NCBI GenBank assembly: GCA_029856155.1
Contig: JAHQWL010000052.1
Span: 62,001-126,000, forward strand
From: Promethearchaeia archaeon
GTDB taxonomy: Archaea; Asgardarchaeota; Lokiarchaeia; Sigyniarchaeales; SOKP01
Reading direction: 5' to 3'
Length of the DNA stretch: 64,000 nucleotides
The position numbers were made by a program, and so were the translations under genes. The first letter of the stretch is position 1. Each line of letters starts with the position of its first letter. The notes beneath the pieces were generated by a model. That model was not told where the DNA came from. It did no database searches and saw only the letters and a program-made list of their open reading frames with translations. Shown here piece after piece: positions 1 through 9,381 of the stretch.

Positions 1-1
1 T

Positions 2-1075
2 TGGCGTAAGCCATGCGGAGGAGGAGTAAGTTCAAGAGTTTTTAAGTATTACCCTCAATTACGAAAATTAGATTTGATGCCTATTACCGGAATAACAATT
101 TATTCTGGAGATTATCATAAGTTAGAGTATTCCTGGAAGGATATAACAGAGCCTTCATTGACTGTAGATAGATTAGAATTCGATAATTTCATAAGAAATA
201 TAGCTATAGACGCTGGGGCTGAACTCTTTGATAAAAATCTCTCTATTGATTTTGTATATAAAAACCATCATAAAATTGGAGTAAAAACTAAAAGTCCGAA
301 TGGAACTAAAGAATATTTAGGAAAAATTACAGTTATTGCTGATGGGATGAGTTCAAAATTAGCACCTTTGACTGGATTGAGAAACAAGTGGAAAATTGAT
401 GAAATAGGTTTATGTAAGTGCGCAATAATGGAAGGAAAAAATTTACTTGATAAATCAGCAATTTCATTATTTTTTAGAAGATATAAAGGATATGGTTGGA
501 TATTTCCGTTAGATGAAAGACGTTTTAATATTGGGTGTGGTACTTGGCTAGAAGCAAATATTAGTTATAATCTAAATCAACTTTATCAAGAATTTATTAA
601 TGATCCCAATTTAAAAAAATTCTTTCCAGATAAAAAGTATAAAAAGATTTGGGCAGGAGCTTATCCAATACCCGCTTTAGGAGTCAAGGAAAAAAGTTTA
701 TTCAATGATAATATCATGATCATCGGGGATGCTGCTGGTTTTGTATCTCCTATTAGTGGTGAAGGATTACATGCTTGTATAGTCTCTGGACAGGCTGCTG
801 GGGATACAGCAATCAATGCATTAGAAAAGAATGATATTTCTAATCAAACTCTACGAGGTTATAAATCCAATCCAAATATTAAGAAAATAATTAGAAATTA
901 TAAAATGAAAGTCTCTATAGTTGATTTCTTTTATGAAAACAATGGAGTAAATCTGAATAATATGTTTCGTCTGGCTGAAACAGACGATCAAATCAGAGAT
1001 GTTGTAGTTAACATGTTCCTATTTAATCAAGCCCCCACAAGAGATTTTTTATCCAAATTGAAATCAATGAAATAA
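2..1075 (+). CDS. Geranylgeranyl reductase family FAD-dependent oxidoreductase (5' end outside window)
   Basis: The reading frame is open from base 2 and runs off the left edge, so the N-terminal FAD-binding Rossmann part is missing. The first visible residues contain the PCGGG motif typical of geranylgeranyl reductases. Around nucleotides 720-770 is the second FAD-contact motif (GDAAGF followed by SPISGEG). Members of this family saturate geranylgeranyl chains of archaeal ether lipids at the membrane, using FAD and a reductant. Some relatives are plain flavoprotein monooxygenases or act on quinones, so the substrate is inferred. The TTG at 74 is only an internal codon, because PCGGG lies upstream of it in the same frame. 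Confidence 0.85.
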   Translation, partial: WRKPCGGGVSSRVFKYYPQLRKLDLMPITGITIYSGDYHKLEYSWKDITEPSLTVDRLEFDNFIRNIAIDAGAELFDKNLSIDFVYKNHHKIGVKTKSPNGTKEYLGKITVIADGMSSKLAPLTGLRNKWKIDEIGLCKCAIMEGKNLLDKSAISLFFRRYKGYGWIFPLDERRFNIGCGTWLEANISYNLNQLYQEFINDPNLKKFFPDKKYKKIWAGAYPIPALGVKEKSLFNDNIMIIGDAAGFVSPISGEGLHACIVSGQAAGDTAINALEKNDISNQTLRGYKSNPNIKKIIRNYKMKVSIVDFFYENNGVNLNNMFRLAETDDQIRDVVVNMFLFNQAPTRDFLSKLKSMK

Positions 1076-1115
1076 AAACAATAATTTTAAAATTACTTTT
1101 AATAATATTTTTTAA

Positions 1116-2051
1116 ATGGTTGAATTAATAGGGTATATTTTCACCCTTGATGCGATAATTACATGGGCTTTAGCTTCACTCGTCTATAAAAAAGGTTTGG
1201 AAAAAACGCAGCCAAAGGCTAATTTATTTTTTAGATTATGTTGTACTACCCTTGGAACCTTTATATTCTCTTTGATATTTGGCAATTATATTATTCTAAG
1301 AAATCTAAATAATACAGAATTAATTTCTTATTTAATTGCATGTTTGATTTCAGGAATTAGTGTGACAATTGGAGATTTAATGTATTACATGTCATTAAAA
1401 AAAATAGATGCTTCACGTACTTATCCACTCGTGCAAATCTCACTAATATTTGTAATATTCTTTTCTTTTTCCCTTTTTGGTGAAGAAATCACATTTTCAA
1501 TTATACTGGGTGGTGCTTTAATACTCTCAAGTGTTTTTATTCTAAGTACAAAAGATAAGTCTGAAAAAACGGATTTAAAGAAGAGTATGAGAGAAAGAAT
1601 TTCGGAAGATTTAATTATAGGCGTTTTGTTAGCAATTGGTACCGCATTTTTCTGGGCGCTTGCTTATGTGTCATTTAACCAAGCTAGAATTTTAACGGGA
1701 GATGTTTTCATTTCTAATTTTTTGAGAGTAGGTTTTGGAATGATCATGATAGCGATATTAGGTCTATTTCAACGCGAATACTATGCTGGATTTAAAAAAG
1801 AAAACAGGAATAATTTGAAATATTTTATATACATCGGAATAGCTGGGATACTATCTTTAGGTTTCGCAGATGCAATATATATTAAAGCAGCAGAGATTAA
1901 TGGATTAATATTAACATCCACATTTACAGTAAATACACCTATGGTCCAACAAATTTTTTCAATTTTAATTTTGAAAGAAAAGTTTCGTAAAAGGTTTATA
2001 ATTGCTGTGATTTTAATTATTATCGGAAATTATATTATTTTATTCTTGTAA
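1116..2051 (+). CDS. DMT superfamily (EamA-type) transporter
   Basis: The 311-residue protein is almost entirely hydrophobic, with about ten predicted membrane helices in two halves separated by a charged loop near residues 148-168 (TKDKSEKTDLKK region). This is the duplicated EamA layout of drug/metabolite transporters. A conserved-looking segment in the first half (GDLMYYMSLKKIDASRTYP) matches the EamA pattern in which the fourth helix follows a small-residue stretch. Substrate cannot be told. It lies 40 bases after the lipid reductase on the same strand, but nothing links the two functionally. Confidence 0.8.
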   Translation: MVELIGYIFTLDAIITWALASLVYKKGLEKTQPKANLFFRLCCTTLGTFIFSLIFGNYIILRNLNNTELISYLIACLISGISVTIGDLMYYMSLKKIDASRTYPLVQISLIFVIFFSFSLFGEEITFSIILGGALILSSVFILSTKDKSEKTDLKKSMRERISEDLIIGVLLAIGTAFFWALAYVSFNQARILTGDVFISNFLRVGFGMIMIAILGLFQREYYAGFKKENRNNLKYFIYIGIAGILSLGFADAIYIKAAEINGLILTSTFTVNTPMVQQIFSILILKEKFRKRFIIAVILIIIGNYIILFL

Positions 2052-2193
2052 AAAGAGAAGTTAATTTCATATTCAAAACAAATTAATCTGTTTTAATATT
2101 TTGAATGTTCAGAATGATTAATACCGATAATTAAAAACAAGAGAAACTATTATATAATTTATAAGAAATAGTAATGAGAGAGATAATTAAATT

Positions 2194-2853
2194 ATGGATT
2201 TGGATTTGATAAACAAAAATAAAATTCGTGCTGATGACTATATTACTTTTTTGTTAGTTATTTGTTTTCTACTTTTTGCCTGCTTTTCCCCTTTAGAGGC
2301 ACTTTTATCCGTTATAGTTTATCCATTTGCGTCTTTGACTTGTTTGGGTATTTTAAATATTATCAGCGTTATTAAAAAAAGGAATTATGAAAATTATGGA
2401 AAATTTAATAAGATTTTATCGGGAATTATTTATGTAAACTTTTCAGTATTATTCTTATGGTTTATATTAACACAACCTAATGTTACCACTCATAGAATAG
2501 TTGCATTAATTGCATTTCCGATGTTGATTGTAGCATTTGCAGGTATTATAAAAGGAAAAATAATTGATATTTACTCATTAAAATACCGAAGAGTGAATAT
2601 ATATATTGGTATAACTACGTTTATAATTAGCATGTTAGTTTTACTAAATATAATGAATAATTTCTTATTTAATATTATTGCACTTTCTTTCACACTTTTA
2701 GTTAATATTTTAAGCAGAGCAGCTTTATATTTAAGTGAATTTGGATTATCTATTGTGCATATTAAGAATTTAAAACTTTTCTTATATATTATTTCTGATT
2801 ATTTAATACATATAGATAGAAATGGGAATCTAATATTAAGTAAGATTGAATAA
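2194..2853 (+). CDS. Polytopic membrane protein, tandem paralogue 1
   Basis: This 219-residue protein has about six hydrophobic helices and no recognised family. The N-terminus carries an NKNKIRAD motif, the middle an IAFPMLIV helix followed by YSLKYR, and the C-terminus RAALYLSEFGLS followed by a short soluble tail ending in DRNGNLIL. All of these recur in the next gene, so the two are tandem duplicates. The ATG at 2194 follows a GAGA-rich stretch that could serve as a weak ribosome binding site. Function unknown. Confidence 0.75.
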   Translation: MDLDLINKNKIRADDYITFLLVICFLLFACFSPLEALLSVIVYPFASLTCLGILNIISVIKKRNYENYGKFNKILSGIIYVNFSVLFLWFILTQPNVTTHRIVALIAFPMLIVAFAGIIKGKIIDIYSLKYRRVNIYIGITTFIISMLVLLNIMNNFLFNIIALSFTLLVNILSRAALYLSEFGLSIVHIKNLKLFLYIISDYLIHIDRNGNLILSKIE

Positions 2854-2988
2854 GTTAAGTTTTTAGAAAGAATTCTTTTTATATGAAGATTTTTAAATCA
2901 CATTTTCTTAACTAAAAATTGATACATTTTTCAGTAATGAAATCAATTTATAAATTAAGTATTTTAATTCAAATTAGGATAATCAGGA

Positions 2989-3666
2989 ATGGTCCCTTAT
3001 CATCTCGTAAATAAAGATAAAATTCGTGCTGATACTTATATATTAGGCATTCTCGTTATATTTTATTTGATTTTTGTTTTAACATTTAAGATCGAAGCTA
3101 TATTCAATATTATTGTTTATCCTCTTGTAGCTCTATCGATTCAGGGGTTTCTGAAGATTATCAGTAGTTTAAATAAGAGAAATAGGGAAAGAGGAAATAA
3201 ATTTAATCAAATTTTATTAGGGATAATATACATATTTTTCTCATTATGGTTTTTAGGATATTTGATTTCATTCCCTAATATTACTTCAAAAACTCTCATC
3301 AATTTAATTGCATTTCCGATGGTGATTGTTGGGATTGCGGGGATTATTAAAAGCATAATCATTAAGATTTATTCATTGAAATATCGAATTATAAATAGTA
3401 TAATTGGGGGCATAACTATAGGAATATGTATGATGGCTTTTACTTCCCCAATAATTCTTCCTACAAGTATTTTTCTATTTCACATTATTGCTTTTTCAAT
3501 TGTATTAATAATTAATGTTTTAGGGAGAGCTGCTCTTTATTTAAGTGAATTTGGATTATCGTTAGTATCTATTAGAAATTTTAAAGTCTTTTTCTATATA
3601 ATATCTGATTATTTACTTCAAGTTGATAGTAATGGAAATCTTATTTTAGACAAAATAAAATATTAA
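2989..3666 (+). CDS. Polytopic membrane protein, tandem paralogue 2
   Basis: The 225-residue protein is a clear paralogue of the preceding gene: NKDKIRAD near the N-terminus, IAFPMVIV then YSLKYR in the middle, and RAALYLSEFGLS plus a tail ending in DSNGNLIL. About six membrane helices are visible. The 135-base gap between the two genes suggests a simple tandem duplication. No catalytic or ligand motif is apparent, and the most conserved part is the last 60 residues, which may be the functional core. Confidence 0.75.
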   Translation: MVPYHLVNKDKIRADTYILGILVIFYLIFVLTFKIEAIFNIIVYPLVALSIQGFLKIISSLNKRNRERGNKFNQILLGIIYIFFSLWFLGYLISFPNITSKTLINLIAFPMVIVGIAGIIKSIIIKIYSLKYRIINSIIGGITIGICMMAFTSPIILPTSIFLFHIIAFSIVLIINVLGRAALYLSEFGLSLVSIRNFKVFFYIISDYLLQVDSNGNLILDKIKY

Positions 3667-3695
3667 ATTTGATAAGTTATTATATAGATGGTAAG

Positions 3696-3771
3696 TAGAA
3701 TCTCATGGTTACTGTTCCTAAGTCAATTAATCACTTAAAAACAACCACGTAATGACTATGAGATAATTCTA
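3696..3771. repeat. Imperfect inverted repeat in intergenic space
   Basis: TAGAATCTCATGGTTAC (3696-3712) faces GTAATGACTATGAGATAATTCTA (3749-3771), which is its reverse complement apart from two small insertions and one mismatch. The loop is about 36 bases. It could be a terminator-like or structured-RNA hairpin, or a remnant of a small mobile element. No flanking duplication was seen. Confidence 0.45.
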
Positions 3772-3883
3772 TTTATATATTCAAAAAATATAAATAAAAA
3801 ATAATAAAAATGATATTAGACCTTAATATTTAATTCCATGTATCATACAAAAAAATTTACGTAATCTGAAAAATGTGTTAACT

Positions 3884-4996
3884 ATGAAGGAGGTTCATTT
3901 TAATAAAGAAAAAGGGTCTGAATTAAAGTTATTTACTCCCGGACCAGTATATGTTCCAGAGAGAGTTTTGAAAGAATTAGCAAAACCAAATGATACTCAT
4001 AGATCGAAACCTTACTCAGAAATGCATCAAAAAGCAACTGAAGGCCTTCAAAAGTTATTATATACTAATAATGAGTGTTTAATTTTTACTTCAAGTGCAA
4101 CAGGGATAATGGAAGCTTGTGTTAGAAATCTAGTTAGAAATGATGAAAAAGCATTATTTTTTTCAATTGGAGCTTTTGGAGATCGATGGTATGCTATTGG
4201 TATATCAAATGGAAAGATCTCTGTTAAAGAAGGTGTTGAATGGGGTAAAGCGATAACTCCCGAGATTGCTCAAGAAGCTTTAAGTAAAGATAAATATTCG
4301 GTCGTTTTTATTCAAGCAAATGAGACATCCACTGGTGTTTATAATCCCATTGATAAAGTAGCTCCAATAATCAAAGATTCGGGGGCGCTATTATGTGTAG
4401 ATGCAACTTCTTCAATGGCAGGAATTAAAGTGGAAGTTGATAAATTGAATATTGATGTTTGCTTAGCTTCTGTTCAAAAATGTTTTGCTTTACCTCCTGG
4501 ACTTGCTGTTTGTTCGGTATCAGATGCTGCATTCGATAAAACAGAAAATGTAAAAAATAGGGGTTTATACTTCGATTTTATTGAATTAAAAAAGAGAAAT
4601 GCAAAACATCAAACTCCAACTACTCCTCCTATACCACAAATAAGAGGCTTAACCGCTCAATTAGATTTTATATTGAATGAAGAAGGTTTGGAGAAGAGAT
4701 TTGAAAGACATGAACAATTAGGAAAACAAACACGTAAGTGGGCAAATGATCTTAATCTTGAGATGTTTCCTGAAAAAGGATATGAATCTAATACGGTTTC
4801 TACAATAAAAAATTCATTAAATCTTGATATTCCAGAAGTGGTTTCTATGCTTCTAGACGAGGGATATCGAATTGTTAATGGATATGGAAATTTAGTAAAT
4901 AAAACATTTCGTATTGGGCATATGGGAGAGATTCAACTTAAAGATCTTGAAGAGATGTTGGAAATTCTTACAGAAATTATAAACAAATTAAAATAA
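3884..4996 (+). CDS. Class V aminotransferase, alanine-glyoxylate/serine-pyruvate type
   Basis: This PLP-dependent enzyme of about 370 residues opens with the FTPGPVYVPE segment typical of the alanine-glyoxylate aminotransferase subfamily. The PLP lysine is in the ASVQKCFALPPG segment, and the cofactor Asp in LCVDATSSM. It is followed on the same strand by a SerA-like dehydrogenase, then by a convergent DUF1015 gene. In several archaea and bacteria such an aminotransferase works as the phosphoserine or serine-glyoxylate aminotransferase, so a role in serine synthesis is likely but inferred. A GTG at 3875 would add three residues; I prefer the ATG. The GGAGG inside codons 2-4 is not a usable Shine-Dalgarno for this start. 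Confidence 0.85.
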   Translation: MKEVHFNKEKGSELKLFTPGPVYVPERVLKELAKPNDTHRSKPYSEMHQKATEGLQKLLYTNNECLIFTSSATGIMEACVRNLVRNDEKALFFSIGAFGDRWYAIGISNGKISVKEGVEWGKAITPEIAQEALSKDKYSVVFIQANETSTGVYNPIDKVAPIIKDSGALLCVDATSSMAGIKVEVDKLNIDVCLASVQKCFALPPGLAVCSVSDAAFDKTENVKNRGLYFDFIELKKRNAKHQTPTTPPIPQIRGLTAQLDFILNEEGLEKRFERHEQLGKQTRKWANDLNLEMFPEKGYESNTVSTIKNSLNLDIPEVVSMLLDEGYRIVNGYGNLVNKTFRIGHMGEIQLKDLEEMLEILTEIINKLK

Positions 4997-5145
4997 AAAC
5001 GATTTAATTTATTAAATAAATGATTTTTCATTTTTTTATCATTCTTCTTTTATATAGAATTCTGTATAATTAAACAAAAACTCTTTAAAGATTTGTAAAC
5101 TAAATGAAGTATTCAATCTAATTAAATTCAATCCGAGTGATTTAA

Positions 5146-6078
5146 ATGAAAATATTAGTTAGCGATAAACTTCAAGATGAAGGGATTAAGATATTTGAAG
5201 AAAATGGATTTGAAGTCGTAAAGAAATTTACAATTACTAAGGAAGAACTTAAACATGAAATTGGAGATTATGATGGTATTGTAATTCGTTCAAGAACAAA
5301 GTTAACCGCTGATGTATTAGAAAATGCTAAGAATTTAAAAGCAATTGGGAGAGCTGGAGTTGGTTTAGATAATATTGATATAAACAAAGCAGCTGAGATG
5401 AATATAAAGGTTTTAAATACTCCTGAAGCTCCTGCTGTTTCCGTAGCAGAATTTGCACTAGGTTTGATGTTAACTTTAGCAAGAAAAATTTCATATGCAG
5501 ATCGTACAACCCATGAAGCACAATGGAAGAAAAATGAATGTTTAGGATATACCTTAAATGGGAGAAAACTTGGATTAGTAGGTTTTGGAAATATAGCAAA
5601 GCATTTAGCAAAAATTGCAATTGCTATGGGGATGGAAGTTGGTGTTTATTCTAGATTTAGTAAAGGTCAAGTAGCTGTTGATGAGGCTAAAGAAATTGGA
5701 TGTTCAATTTATCCTTCAGTTGAAGGTCTATTAAGAGAAGCACAGGTTGTTTCATTACATCTTCCTTCTTCACCTCAAACTGAAAATATAATCAATGAAG
5801 AACGAATTAAATTAATGAGGAAAGATTCTATACTTATTAACACAGCAAGAGGTAATCTAATTGAGGACAAAGCTTTATTGAATGCATTAAAAAACCAAGA
5901 TATCGCAGGTGCGGCTCTTGATGTATATCGTAATGAACCATTAAAAGATCAAGAATTAATTAAATATAATGAGAATTTAGTGTTAACTCCACATATAGCA
6001 TCCCAAAGCATTGAAAATCAAACTGCTGCAGCTATTATGGTTGCTGAAAAAATGTCAAATTTCTTAAAAAGTAAATAA
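5146..6078 (+). CDS. serA: D-3-phosphoglycerate dehydrogenase-type 2-hydroxyacid dehydrogenase
   Basis: The 310-residue protein has the full catalytic core of the D-2-hydroxyacid dehydrogenases. It shows the NAD-binding GLVGFGNIAKHLA motif, the catalytic Arg in NTARGNLIED, the Glu in DVYRNEP and the His in LTPHIASQS. The C-terminal regulatory ACT domain of long SerA enzymes is absent, as in short archaeal and Thermotoga forms. With the aminotransferase upstream it would convert 3-phosphoglycerate towards phosphoserine in the cytoplasm. The start ATG is preceded by GTGAT with four bases between, a good archaeal ribosome binding site. Confidence 0.9.
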   Translation: MKILVSDKLQDEGIKIFEENGFEVVKKFTITKEELKHEIGDYDGIVIRSRTKLTADVLENAKNLKAIGRAGVGLDNIDINKAAEMNIKVLNTPEAPAVSVAEFALGLMLTLARKISYADRTTHEAQWKKNECLGYTLNGRKLGLVGFGNIAKHLAKIAIAMGMEVGVYSRFSKGQVAVDEAKEIGCSIYPSVEGLLREAQVVSLHLPSSPQTENIINEERIKLMRKDSILINTARGNLIEDKALLNALKNQDIAGAALDVYRNEPLKDQELIKYNENLVLTPHIASQSIENQTAAAIMVAEKMSNFLKSK

Positions 6079-6091
6079 TTAATTATAATTT

Positions 6092-7315
6092 TTAATTTTC
6101 TCCTAAATCGTGTAAAATTAATCCCGAAAGAACTTTTGGATCAAACCAAGTGGATTTTGGTGGCATTACTCCTCCTTCATCTGCGATTATTTCCAAATCT
6201 CTGATGTCCACGGGATATAAATTAACAAATAAATCATTTGCATCATCTGTGACATATTTTTCCATTTCTTTTGGATCTTGTGTACCACCTATAAAGAAGA
6301 TATTCTCATCGGAACGAGGGTCTTTAATATTTAAAAGAGGATCCAAGACCCTATCTTGGAGAATTGCAACATCTAAGCTATCGTGTTTGTCTTTGAACTT
6401 TTTATTTTTAACTAATAGTTTATACCATTTACCTCTCAAGCAAATCGCTATTTCATTTTTTTTCTCTGGATTAAACTCATTATTCACAGATATGATCTCA
6501 AAATTACTTTCTAATCTTTTTAAAAAATCTTTCTCTGATATTGGTAATTTTCTAATAACACGATTATATGGTAAAATCCGGATTTGATCGTCCGATGCTA
6601 CATATGATAGTAGATTCTGCCAAGGAGCTTTTATGTTTTTATCTGCACCAGCTTGCTTAAGCTTTATTTTACGGTATTCTGATGCACTAGCAGCTCTGTG
6701 ATGTCCGTCCGCAATGTATATCTTTTCATTTCTAAATAAGTCTTCTAACTTTTGAATTATTTTATGATCAGTTTCTTGCCATAGAAGATGGCGATATCCA
6801 TACTTTTCAAAGTTAAATCTAGGTTCTTTCTTCTTAATTTTTTCAATTAATGCTTTAATCTTTTTATTAGCTTTAAAAAAAGTCCAAACCAAACCTGCAG
6901 CGACATTTGATGACACAATATGATTTGTTCGGTCTTTAAGTGGCTTTTCTCGAGTATTTTCATGCTTAACTATGTTTCCATCTTCATAATCCTGAAGAGA
7001 AACCCCTAATATTAAACCTTGATGACAGAAATTTGTGGATTCTTGTCGATATACAAATATGCTTGGCGTATCTTCTTTCTTAATAATTTTTTTCTCTTTA
7101 AAATTATTATATGATTTAGCAGCATTACGGTAAATTTCATCACCATCTCCATCTGGTAATATAAGATGTACTAATGAATTAGGGTTTTTCTTTAACTCTT
7201 GTTCTTCTTCTTTACTAATAATATCATATGGATTAGTACAGAATTCTTCTGGATTAATAGGAATATAAGGCTTTAAGGGTGTTATCAGTACCATAATATT
7301 AATTAAAAGCTTCAA
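6092..7315 (-). CDS. DUF1015 family protein, possible serine-metabolism kinase
   Basis: The 407-residue protein matches the DUF1015 family in length and in its central ADGHHR motif (about residues 201-206), with RHLLWQETD upstream and DPRSDENIFFIGG near the C-terminus. The DGHHR signature resembles the phosphotransfer motif of ParB/SerK-type free serine kinases, which is a hint and not proof. It converges on serA with only 13 bases between stop codons. Co-location of DUF1015 with an aminotransferase and SerA is known to me from other genomes and supports a serine-linked role. The reaction cannot be assigned from sequence. Confidence 0.8.
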   Translation of the reverse strand: MKLLINIMVLITPLKPYIPINPEEFCTNPYDIISKEEEQELKKNPNSLVHLILPDGDGDEIYRNAAKSYNNFKEKKIIKKEDTPSIFVYRQESTNFCHQGLILGVSLQDYEDGNIVKHENTREKPLKDRTNHIVSSNVAAGLVWTFFKANKKIKALIEKIKKKEPRFNFEKYGYRHLLWQETDHKIIQKLEDLFRNEKIYIADGHHRAASASEYRKIKLKQAGADKNIKAPWQNLLSYVASDDQIRILPYNRVIRKLPISEKDFLKRLESNFEIISVNNEFNPEKKNEIAICLRGKWYKLLVKNKKFKDKHDSLDVAILQDRVLDPLLNIKDPRSDENIFFIGGTQDPKEMEKYVTDDANDLFVNLYPVDIRDLEIIADEGGVMPPKSTWFDPKVLSGLILHDLGEN

Positions 7316-7513
7316 GAATATATATTAATTTCCAAATTTCTATACCTTAAAAATAGCCCTCAATAAATAAATTACACTATTTATTTCCAAAATTATTTAA
7401 TACTAATCTCTCTTAATTATGATAAGTTTTGTTTAAAAAAATTAATAAATATTTTATCTATATAAATATCATAAAAATATCTATTTTAAATTAAATTTTA
7501 AAGAGAATAAACT

Positions 7514-8518
7514 ATGCCTAAAGATTTAAGAAAAACCTTAGACAGTATTGAATCCAGTGAAAAAGAGATCGCTGCTATTAAAGCAAAAACTGATAAATTA
7601 GCTGCTTTAGCAGACCGCCAAAAACGTATTATAAGTGAACAAGAGGGAATAATTGAAGAACAAAAAGTTAAAATTTCGAAAATGTCGGATATTCCAGAAG
7701 ATATACTTGAACTTAAAGAATTAATTGGTGCACAACGACAATATATTAATGAAAAAGACCTTGAATTAGAATATGCGAAAGGTGAAGTTGCCCAATCTTT
7801 AAAAGAATTAGAATTAATCAAAAAACAAATTATTACAACTCAAAAAAAATTAGAAGAAGCTTATGAAACGATGGGCAATTTAAGAACCGAATTGGCTGAA
7901 AAAAACTCAGAATTAATCTTAAAAAAGGAAGCAATGAAAAATCAAGAAACAAAAATAAAAGAATTAGAAGCATTTACTGATAAATTCAAAGAAGAACAAG
8001 TTAAAATGATGGAAGAAATGGAACAAAAACATAGAAATGAGACACAAGAATTAAAATCTAAAATTAATACACTTGATTCCTTTTTAATGGACAGCAAGTT
8101 AACATCTACAGAAAAGACTTCTGAAGCAAAAGATTTTGCTTCCCGATTCGAAAGTATGAGATCAAAATATGATGAGCTAATTGCCAAGGTAGGAGAATTA
8201 GGTGATAAAAATAGAGATGCAAATGAGGAAATTGAGAATTTAACTAAAAAGCTTAATGAATTAAAGACTCTCCAAAAAGATAATATAGATAAAATCAATT
8301 ACTATGACAAGTTAAAACCCATTATGGAAAAGGAACCTCTTTTTAAAACTTTTTTAATAGTTGAAGAAGTTGGAGGAATTACCTTGGAAGATCTTAAAAA
8401 TGCCCTTGGTATTCCTATTGTTACTGTAAAAAAGAATATTCAAACACTTGAAGGGATAGGTCTCATCGAAACGGATGATAGAGATAAAATTGTAGTAAAG
8501 AAGCAGGAAAAGTTTTAA
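7514..8518 (+). CDS. Long coiled-coil protein with C-terminal winged helix
   Basis: Residues 1 to about 255 are a nearly continuous heptad-rich coiled coil dominated by Glu, Lys and Leu. The last 70 residues (from KPIMEKEPLFKTFLIVEEVG to the end) look like a winged-helix domain, with a recognition helix near GIPIVTVKKNIQTLEGIGLI and a short wing. A coiled coil fused to a winged helix suggests a dimeric DNA-binding or scaffold protein. It has its own 5' region of about 200 bases of AT-rich sequence. Function unknown. Confidence 0.75.
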   Translation: MPKDLRKTLDSIESSEKEIAAIKAKTDKLAALADRQKRIISEQEGIIEEQKVKISKMSDIPEDILELKELIGAQRQYINEKDLELEYAKGEVAQSLKELELIKKQIITTQKKLEEAYETMGNLRTELAEKNSELILKKEAMKNQETKIKELEAFTDKFKEEQVKMMEEMEQKHRNETQELKSKINTLDSFLMDSKLTSTEKTSEAKDFASRFESMRSKYDELIAKVGELGDKNRDANEEIENLTKKLNELKTLQKDNIDKINYYDKLKPIMEKEPLFKTFLIVEEVGGITLEDLKNALGIPIVTVKKNIQTLEGIGLIETDDRDKIVVKKQEKF

Positions 8519-8611
8519 AATCCTTCCAATTTCAACAATAAAATTTAAGGTTTTAAATTATCCCTTTAAAAATTATTCCATTGATAAAATAAGGAGTTAA
8601 AATAAATTACG

Positions 8612-8989
8612 CTAAATTTTTGCTAACTGATCGTATAAACTTGGTAATACTTCTTTATACTTATCATCTGGAATTTTTTCAAGTATTTCGGCAGCAATTG
8701 TTTTTAATATCTCACGATATTTTCCAGGTTTCTCATCTCGCCGAAGTAAAAGTGCAACAACATAATTTTCCACGGAAATAAAGTCTTGTCCGACTCCAGA
8801 AAAGAAAGATACTACTTTATTATTTTTAAGAGCAATTGACGCAAATCCAGGTTTCAAAGATTGATATCGATGTGAACTGTAAACTTGTGTTAACAAGTTG
8901 TTTGTTATTTTTAGAGTATTCGGATAAAAACCTTCATTAATAGGACCAATCTCATTATCCCAGCGAATTACAAGAATACCTACAGGCAT
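8612..8989 (-). CDS. Small longin/roadblock-like domain protein
   Basis: This 125-residue protein begins MPVGILVIRWDNEIGP, a hydrophobic strand followed by a turn and a second strand, then alternating strands and helices (FASIALKN, VVSFFSGV). That is the pattern of longin or roadblock-type folds used by archaeal and Asgard GTPase regulators. The C-terminal third is helical. I assign the fold only by pattern. Proteins of this class often act with small GTPases, and one is encoded at 57-58 kb of this window. Confidence 0.5.
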   Translation of the reverse strand: MPVGILVIRWDNEIGPINEGFYPNTLKITNNLLTQVYSSHRYQSLKPGFASIALKNNKVVSFFSGVGQDFISVENYVVALLLRRDEKPGKYREILKTIAAEILEKIPDDKYKEVLPSLYDQLAKI

Positions 8990-9228
8990 GATTTTATACC
9001 CTTTAATTTAAGTTATATAAGATAATTACGTAATTTTATTTGTAGACTTGAATCAATACTATTTATGTTATTATTTTAATATCTTACTTTTATTTATTTC
9101 TTTTTATTTTTATGAATATCTTATCTGACCATTAACACAATTCGAATCCCTAACATAAAATAAGCTAAGAAAAAATTTAAATTAAAATTATAACTTTGAT
9201 TTATTGTTACCCTTAAAAGCTAAGAATT

Positions 9229-9246
9229 ACCGCTTTTAAAATAAAT
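9229..9246 (+). promoter_or_regulatory. Putative TATA box for tRNA-Leu
   Basis: TTTTAAAATA at 9234-9243, preceded by ACCGC, ends about 21 bases upstream of the first tRNA base. This is the normal spacing for an archaeal TBP/TFB promoter. Confidence 0.45.
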
Positions 9247-9263
9247 TTTCTTATTTTTGCAAT

Positions 9264-9381
9264 GGAGAGGTTACCGAGCATGGTCAAACGCCATTTTACA
9301 CCAAAATGGGTCAAGACTATAGGTGCTGGACTTAAGATCCAGTGGCGCAGGCCTTCGGGAGTTCAAATCTCCCCTTCTCCA
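9264..9381 (+). tRNA. tRNA-Leu (anticodon UAA) with a D-loop intron
   Basis: The acceptor stem GGAGAGG (9264-9270) pairs with CTTCTCC (9374-9380), with A as discriminator at 9381. The anticodon arm is CTGGA-CTTAAGA-TCCAG (9326-9342), giving anticodon UAA. The long variable arm (GGC...GCC, 9344-9353) and the T arm GGGAG-TTCAAAT-CTCCC (9357-9373) fit class II leucine tRNA. The D stem is ACC (9273-9275) with GGT (9322-9324), but 46 bases lie between them instead of about 13. Removing about 33 bases gives a normal 85-base tRNA. No CCA is encoded. A T6 run follows from 9385 and may terminate transcription. Confidence 0.9.
9288..9320 (+). other. Predicted noncanonical tRNA intron in the D-loop
   Basis: The inserted segment contains a hairpin: CCATTTT (9291-9297), loop ACACC, AAAATGG (9303-9309). 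A bulge-helix-bulge candidate is visible. CGCC (9289-9292) can pair with GGTG (9322-9325), flanked by AAA (9286-9288) and ATA (9319-9321) as three-base bulges. Cutting after the second base of each bulge gives an intron at 9288-9320 and a 13-base D-loop. The outer helix is weak, so this would be a relaxed motif and the ends may be off by a few bases. Confidence 0.6.

Noticed and set aside
6150..6587. Plus-strand frame opposite the DUF1015 gene
   Set aside because: The minus strand has a clear family match through the same bases.
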